Source: CADEEN01 sp040384625 | GTDB taxonomy: Bacteria; Pseudomonadota; Gammaproteobacteria; Burkholderiales; Burkholderiaceae_C | Assembly: GCA_040384625.1 (NCBI GenBank) | Contig: JAZKIW010000059.1 | Location: 13,850 to 77,849, forward strand | Direction: 5' to 3' | DNA: 64,000 nt | Part shown: positions 61,269 to 64,000 of the stretch, in pieces | How positions within the stretch are numbered: the first letter of the stretch is position 1 | Layout of the letters: each line of letters begins with the position of its first letter | The notes under the pieces: generated by a model | Seen by the model: only the letters and a program-made list of their open reading frames with translations | What the model was told of the DNA's origin: nothing | Databases searched by the model: none | Made by a program: the position numbers and the translations under genes

Positions 61269-62243
61269 GTGGACAGCAGCTTCCCGAGGCTTCTGGGTGA
61301 TGTCGGCGGCACGCATGCCCGCTGGGCCTGGCAGCCGCACGCCGGCGCGGCTCTCGAACGTGTGCGCATCCTGCGCTGCAGCGCGTTCGATGCCATCGAC
61401 GCCTGTGTCGCGCACTACCTGCACCTTGAGGGACTGGCAGGGCCGCGCTGTGCCGCTTTCGGCATCGCCACCGCAGTCGTCGGCGACCGGGTTCAGATGA
61501 CCAACCATCCATGGTCCTTCTCGATCGCCGCCTTGCGGGCCCACCTGGGCGTCGGCCGCCTGCTGGTCCTGAACGACTTCGAGGCCCTGGCGCACGCCCT
61601 GCCCACGCTTGGCGCCGGCGACTGGCGCGCGCTGGGGGGCGGCGAGGGCGTGGCCGACGCCAACCGGGCGTTGATCGGTGCGGGCACGGGTCTGGGCATG
61701 GCCGGCCTGGTGCCCGACGGCCGCGGCGGCTGGCGCCCCGTCGTCGGTGAAGGTGGCCACGCCACGCTGGCGGCGGGAACGGCGCGCGAAACCTCCGTGC
61801 TGGCCGTGCTGCGCGAGCGCTTCGGACATGCCTCGGCCGAGCGTGCCTTGTCTGGGCCGGGTCTGGTGAACCTGTACCGGGCCGTGTGCCAGCTCGATCG
61901 CCAGATGCCAGCCGGGCTCGAGCCGGCCGACGTGCTGACGCGTGCCCTCGATCCGGGTTCGGCACAGGATCCGGCGTGCGTGGAAGCCTTGCAGCATTTT
62001 GCCGCCCTGCTCGGCAGCGTGGCCGGCAACCTGGCGTTGACGCTCGGCGCGCGCGGCGGCGTGTACATCGGTGGCGGGATCGTGCCGCGCCTGGGTGCCC
62101 ACATCGATGCGTTGCCGTTCCGCATGCGCTTCGAGGACAAGGGACGCTTTCGCAGCTACCTCGAATTGATCCCGACCCGCGTCATCCTTGCCGAGGCGCC
62201 GGCGCTGCTGGGCGCCGCGCGCGCGCTCGATCAGACGACCTGA
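61269..62243 (+). CDS. glk: Glucokinase Glk
   Basis: A 324-residue ATP-dependent hexokinase of the bacterial glucokinase family. Landmarks are LLGDVGGTHARWAW (phosphate 1, about 8-21), NDFEALAHALP with the substrate Asn-Asp, GAGTGLGMAGLVP, VVGEGGHATLAAG with Glu/Gly glucose contacts and GVYIGGGIVPRLG. The length is that of E. coli Glk (321). The start is GTG at 61269, divergent from glgP. It converts the free glucose made by GlgX and MalQ to glucose 6-phosphate. Confidence 0.94.
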   Translation: MDSSFPRLLGDVGGTHARWAWQPHAGAALERVRILRCSAFDAIDACVAHYLHLEGLAGPRCAAFGIATAVVGDRVQMTNHPWSFSIAALRAHLGVGRLLVLNDFEALAHALPTLGAGDWRALGGGEGVADANRALIGAGTGLGMAGLVPDGRGGWRPVVGEGGHATLAAGTARETSVLAVLRERFGHASAERALSGPGLVNLYRAVCQLDRQMPAGLEPADVLTRALDPGSAQDPACVEALQHFAALLGSVAGNLALTLGARGGVYIGGGIVPRLGAHIDALPFRMRFEDKGRFRSYLELIPTRVILAEAPALLGAARALDQTT

Positions 62244-62255
62244 AGCGCGCAGACC

Positions 62256-63461
62256 TCAGACCAGGCGCCGCTTGACCCATTGCCAGGCGACGAAGCCGAT
62301 CGACAGGAAGGCGGCCGATGTCAGCGCCAGACCCAAGGTCGAGTGCATCACGAGCGGCGCGATCACGCCGGCCACCAGGCCATTGGCGACACTGCCGACA
62401 AAGGACTGCAGCGATGAGGCCATGCCGCGCCGCTCGGGCACCAGGTCGAGCACCGCCAAGGTCACTACCGGCACCATCAGCGCCCAGCCGAACGAAAACA
62501 GCGCGACTGGCGCCAGGGCCCAGGCCCAGTGCGGTGCGAACATCGCATTGAGCGCCACGTTCACGGCGGAGGCAGCGACCATGATCTCGAAGCCGCGACG
62601 GATCTGCTTGCGCGGCGTGATGCGGCCAGCCAGCCGCCCCGACAGCCAGGCGCCGGACATGATGCCGGCGATCGACAGGCAGAAGAACCAAAAGAACTCG
62701 GTCGGCGCGAGCTTCAGGTGGCCGCCGAGCCAGGCCGGCGCCGACAGCACGTACAGGAACATGCCGTTGAAGGGCACGCCGCTCGCCAGCGACAGGGCCA
62801 GGAAGCGTGGGTCAGCACCGAGTTGCCAGTAGCCGCGCATCAGGTGCCGCACCTCGAAAGGTTGCACATGGTCGGCGTGCAGCGTCTCCGGCAGGCGGCG
62901 CCAGTTGAAAACCCACAACAGCGCTCCGATCGCTGCCAGCAGCCAGAAGATCGAGTGCCAGTCGCCGTAGACGAAGAGCAACCCACCCACCATCGGCGCC
63001 ACCGCGGGCGCGACCCCGAAATAGATCGTCACCTGGCTCATCACCCGCTGCGCGTCGGCCGGCGGGAACATGTCGCGGATGATCGCGCGCGACACCACCA
63101 TGCCTGCGCCGGTTGACATGCCCTGGACGGCGCGGAAGAAGATCAGCCAGCCGATCGTCGGCGCCAGCGCACAACCGATCGAGGCCAGGGTGAAGAGCGC
63201 CAGGCCCCACAGGATCACCGGACGACGCCCGAAGCTGTCGGCCAGCGCGCCATGGAACAGGTTCATCAGCGCAAAACCGAACAGGTAGGCCGACAGGGTT
63301 TGCTGCATCTCGACCGGCGTGGCACCCAGGGTGCGCGCAATGCCGTCGAAGGCCGGCAGGTAGGTGTCGATCGCGAACGGCCCGAGCATGCCCAGGCAGG
63401 CCAGCAGCAAGGCCAGGGTCCAGCGCGGGCCGCGCCAAAGTTCGGTGGCGTTGGGGTTCAT
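62256..63461 (-). CDS. Bcr/CflA family MFS drug exporter
   Basis: A 401-residue MFS transporter with 12 hydrophobic segments. The Bcr/CflA signature is visible: GPFAIDTYLPAFDGIARTLG (helix 1, about 27-46), then the MFS loop motif GALADSFGRRPVILWGLALF and helix 5's APAVAPMVGGLL. Members export chloramphenicol, bicyclomycin, sulfonamides or sugars. Substrate unknown here. ATG at 63461 is 29 bases from the rnpB 3' end on the same strand, and no clear terminator lies between. Confidence 0.9.
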   Translation of the reverse strand: MNPNATELWRGPRWTLALLLACLGMLGPFAIDTYLPAFDGIARTLGATPVEMQQTLSAYLFGFALMNLFHGALADSFGRRPVILWGLALFTLASIGCALAPTIGWLIFFRAVQGMSTGAGMVVSRAIIRDMFPPADAQRVMSQVTIYFGVAPAVAPMVGGLLFVYGDWHSIFWLLAAIGALLWVFNWRRLPETLHADHVQPFEVRHLMRGYWQLGADPRFLALSLASGVPFNGMFLYVLSAPAWLGGHLKLAPTEFFWFFCLSIAGIMSGAWLSGRLAGRITPRKQIRRGFEIMVAASAVNVALNAMFAPHWAWALAPVALFSFGWALMVPVVTLAVLDLVPERRGMASSLQSFVGSVANGLVAGVIAPLVMHSTLGLALTSAAFLSIGFVAWQWVKRRLV

Positions 63462-63490
63462 GACGGGATTGGGTTCGGTCTGCGTAAAGT

Positions 63491-63822
63491 GTGAAGCAAG
63501 CCGATAGGCCGGATTCTGTGCGCCGACCCCTCTTGCGAAGGGCCGGTGTGACCGCCATTCATCTGGGCCGCCCATTGCTGGACGGCTCGGTGCCACCTAC
63601 CCGCCAGCTCCGCGAGCCACGTCAACGCTGGCCTACTTGGTGTTGCTGCGCGCAGAGATTGCCCGTTTCACCCCATGGGCGAACCCATGGACTCGTCTCT
63701 GTTGCTCTGATCCTCACCTCGCGGTGGACGGCCGTTAGCCGCTGCGCTGCTCTGTGCAGTCCGGACCTTCCTCCAGTGCTGCCTTTCGGCATATGCACCA
63801 GCGGCGGTCTGGCTTGCTTCAC
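63491..63822 (-). ncRNA. rnpB: RNase P RNA component, class A (rnpB)
   Basis: The ribozyme that trims tRNA 5' ends. On the minus strand the RNA begins GAAGCAAGCC (near 63820) and its 3' end CGGCTTGCTTC (near 63493) closes the P1 helix. GGAGGAAGGTCCGGACTGCAC (about 63757-63777, given only in part) is the P4-side core; ACAGAGACGAGTC, GGTGAAACGG, AGTAGGCCAGC, GATGAATGGC and CACAGAATCCGGCCTATCGG follow in the order of betaproteobacterial rnpB. Ends are accurate to a few bases. A GACAAT (63830-63835) may be its -10 box; the -35 is poor. ORFs drawn across it are not genes. Confidence 0.93.
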
Positions 63823-63916
63823 AGGGAGAATTGTCCCATGCAGTACAGACGTCCCTTGACGGAGACAATCGAGGCGGCGGTACAGCCCTTACAGTTCGCC
63901 GCCAGCCCGTTTCGAC
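63823..63916. promoter_or_regulatory. Divergent promoter region, rnpB / nucleotidyl cyclase
   Basis: A 94-base gap. In the minus direction GACAAT (63830-63835) is at the right distance for the rnpB start. In the plus direction TTGACG (63856-63861) is a good -35 box but the -10 candidates (GGTACA or TACAGC) are weak. Both are tentative. Confidence 0.3.
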
Positions 63917-64000
63917 ATGAGCGACGTTCGAGCCCTCCTCCTCACCGACGTGGTCGACAGCACCAAGCTGTCGGAAAAGATCGGCGATGCAGCCATGGCC
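63917..64000 (+). CDS. Class III adenylate/guanylate cyclase (N-terminal part, runs off the right edge)
   Basis: Only 28 codons are visible: an ATG at 63917 and then ALLLTDVVDSTKLSEKIGDA. The strand LLLTDVVDST carries the first metal-binding Asp of class III nucleotidyl cyclases (the F/L-x-D-V/I-V-x-S-T type), as in the proteins that join a cyclase domain to an AAA/TPR part. It is divergent from rnpB. No RBS better than a weak one is seen. The rest lies outside the window, so a complete domain cannot be shown. Confidence 0.7.
   Translation, partial: MSDVRALLLTDVVDSTKLSEKIGDAAMA

Noticed and set aside
63491..63859. Open frame across the rnpB region (plus strand), and short frames on the minus strand
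   Set aside because: The DNA matches RNase P RNA in motif order; no protein similarity.
1..64000. Insertion sequences, prophage, CRISPR arrays, tRNA genes and integration sites
   Set aside because: None was found on reading both strands; no transposase, integrase, regular spacer-repeat array or cloverleaf with a CCA-adjacent stem was recognised, although a tRNA scan program was not run.

Overview
This window is chromosomal DNA from a high-GC Gram-negative bacterium. The best fit is a betaproteobacterium of the order Burkholderiales, near the Rubrivivax/Leptothrix/Methylibium group. The evidence is the his-tat linkage, argB next to a pyrimidine nucleotidase and slmA, the dusB-fis pair, the class A RNase P RNA, and short GC-rich intergenic repeats of a type I recall from this order. 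The assignment rests on gene order and protein resemblance only; no search was run. Ten undetermined bases inside murG (34465-34474) show that the sequence is a scaffold.

Layout, left to right. 1-2942: the start of a YqgE/AlgH gene, a methyltransferase and a class I photolyase. 2982-9872 (all minus strand): argB, a HAD nucleotidase, slmA, a DUF815 ATPase, mutT, hisI, hisE, a membrane protein, a HIT protein and tatABC, tightly packed and probably co-transcribed in large part. 9998-13161 (plus strand): a six-gene metal-handling cluster with a Cys/His-rich secreted protein, a CusF-like protein, an unknown envelope protein, a periplasmic HMA protein, a MerT-like membrane protein and a DmeF-type CDF exporter. 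13166-17761: an acetyltransferase, a two-domain fatty acyl-CoA reductase, a phasin and a patatin-like lipase, which together look like a storage-lipid locus. 17767-27523: housekeeping genes (M32 carboxypeptidase, a YqaA-type protein, dusB-fis-purH, an NDH-2-like oxidoreductase, a plsC/cdsA-type pair, ruvC, an SDR enzyme and two tiny membrane proteins).

27537-45837 (minus strand) is a complete division and cell wall cluster in the canonical order mraZ-rsmH-ftsL-ftsI-murE-murF-mraY-murD-ftsW-murG-murC-ddlB-ftsQ-ftsA-ftsZ-lpxC. Most junctions overlap by one to four bases. A sigma70-type promoter lies in front of mraZ, followed by four GTG boxes at an exact 10-base period that look like the MraZ autorepression operator. 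Upstream is an unusually AT-rich patch carrying three successive inverted repeats.

46248-52804 holds a von Willebrand factor A lipoprotein, an RND pump with its membrane fusion protein, and a DUF488 protein. 52872-62243 is a glucan cluster (glgP-glgB-glgX-malQ, with glucokinase divergent) that has no glycogen synthase or ADP-glucose pyrophosphorylase. The right edge carries a Bcr/CflA-type exporter, the RNase P RNA gene on the minus strand, and the first 28 codons of a class III nucleotidyl cyclase.

Most of the window is core genome. I found no insertion sequence, prophage, CRISPR array or tRNA. The points that most deserve a second look are the metal cluster, the acyl-CoA reductase/phasin/patatin locus, the control region upstream of mraZ, and the murG assembly gap.
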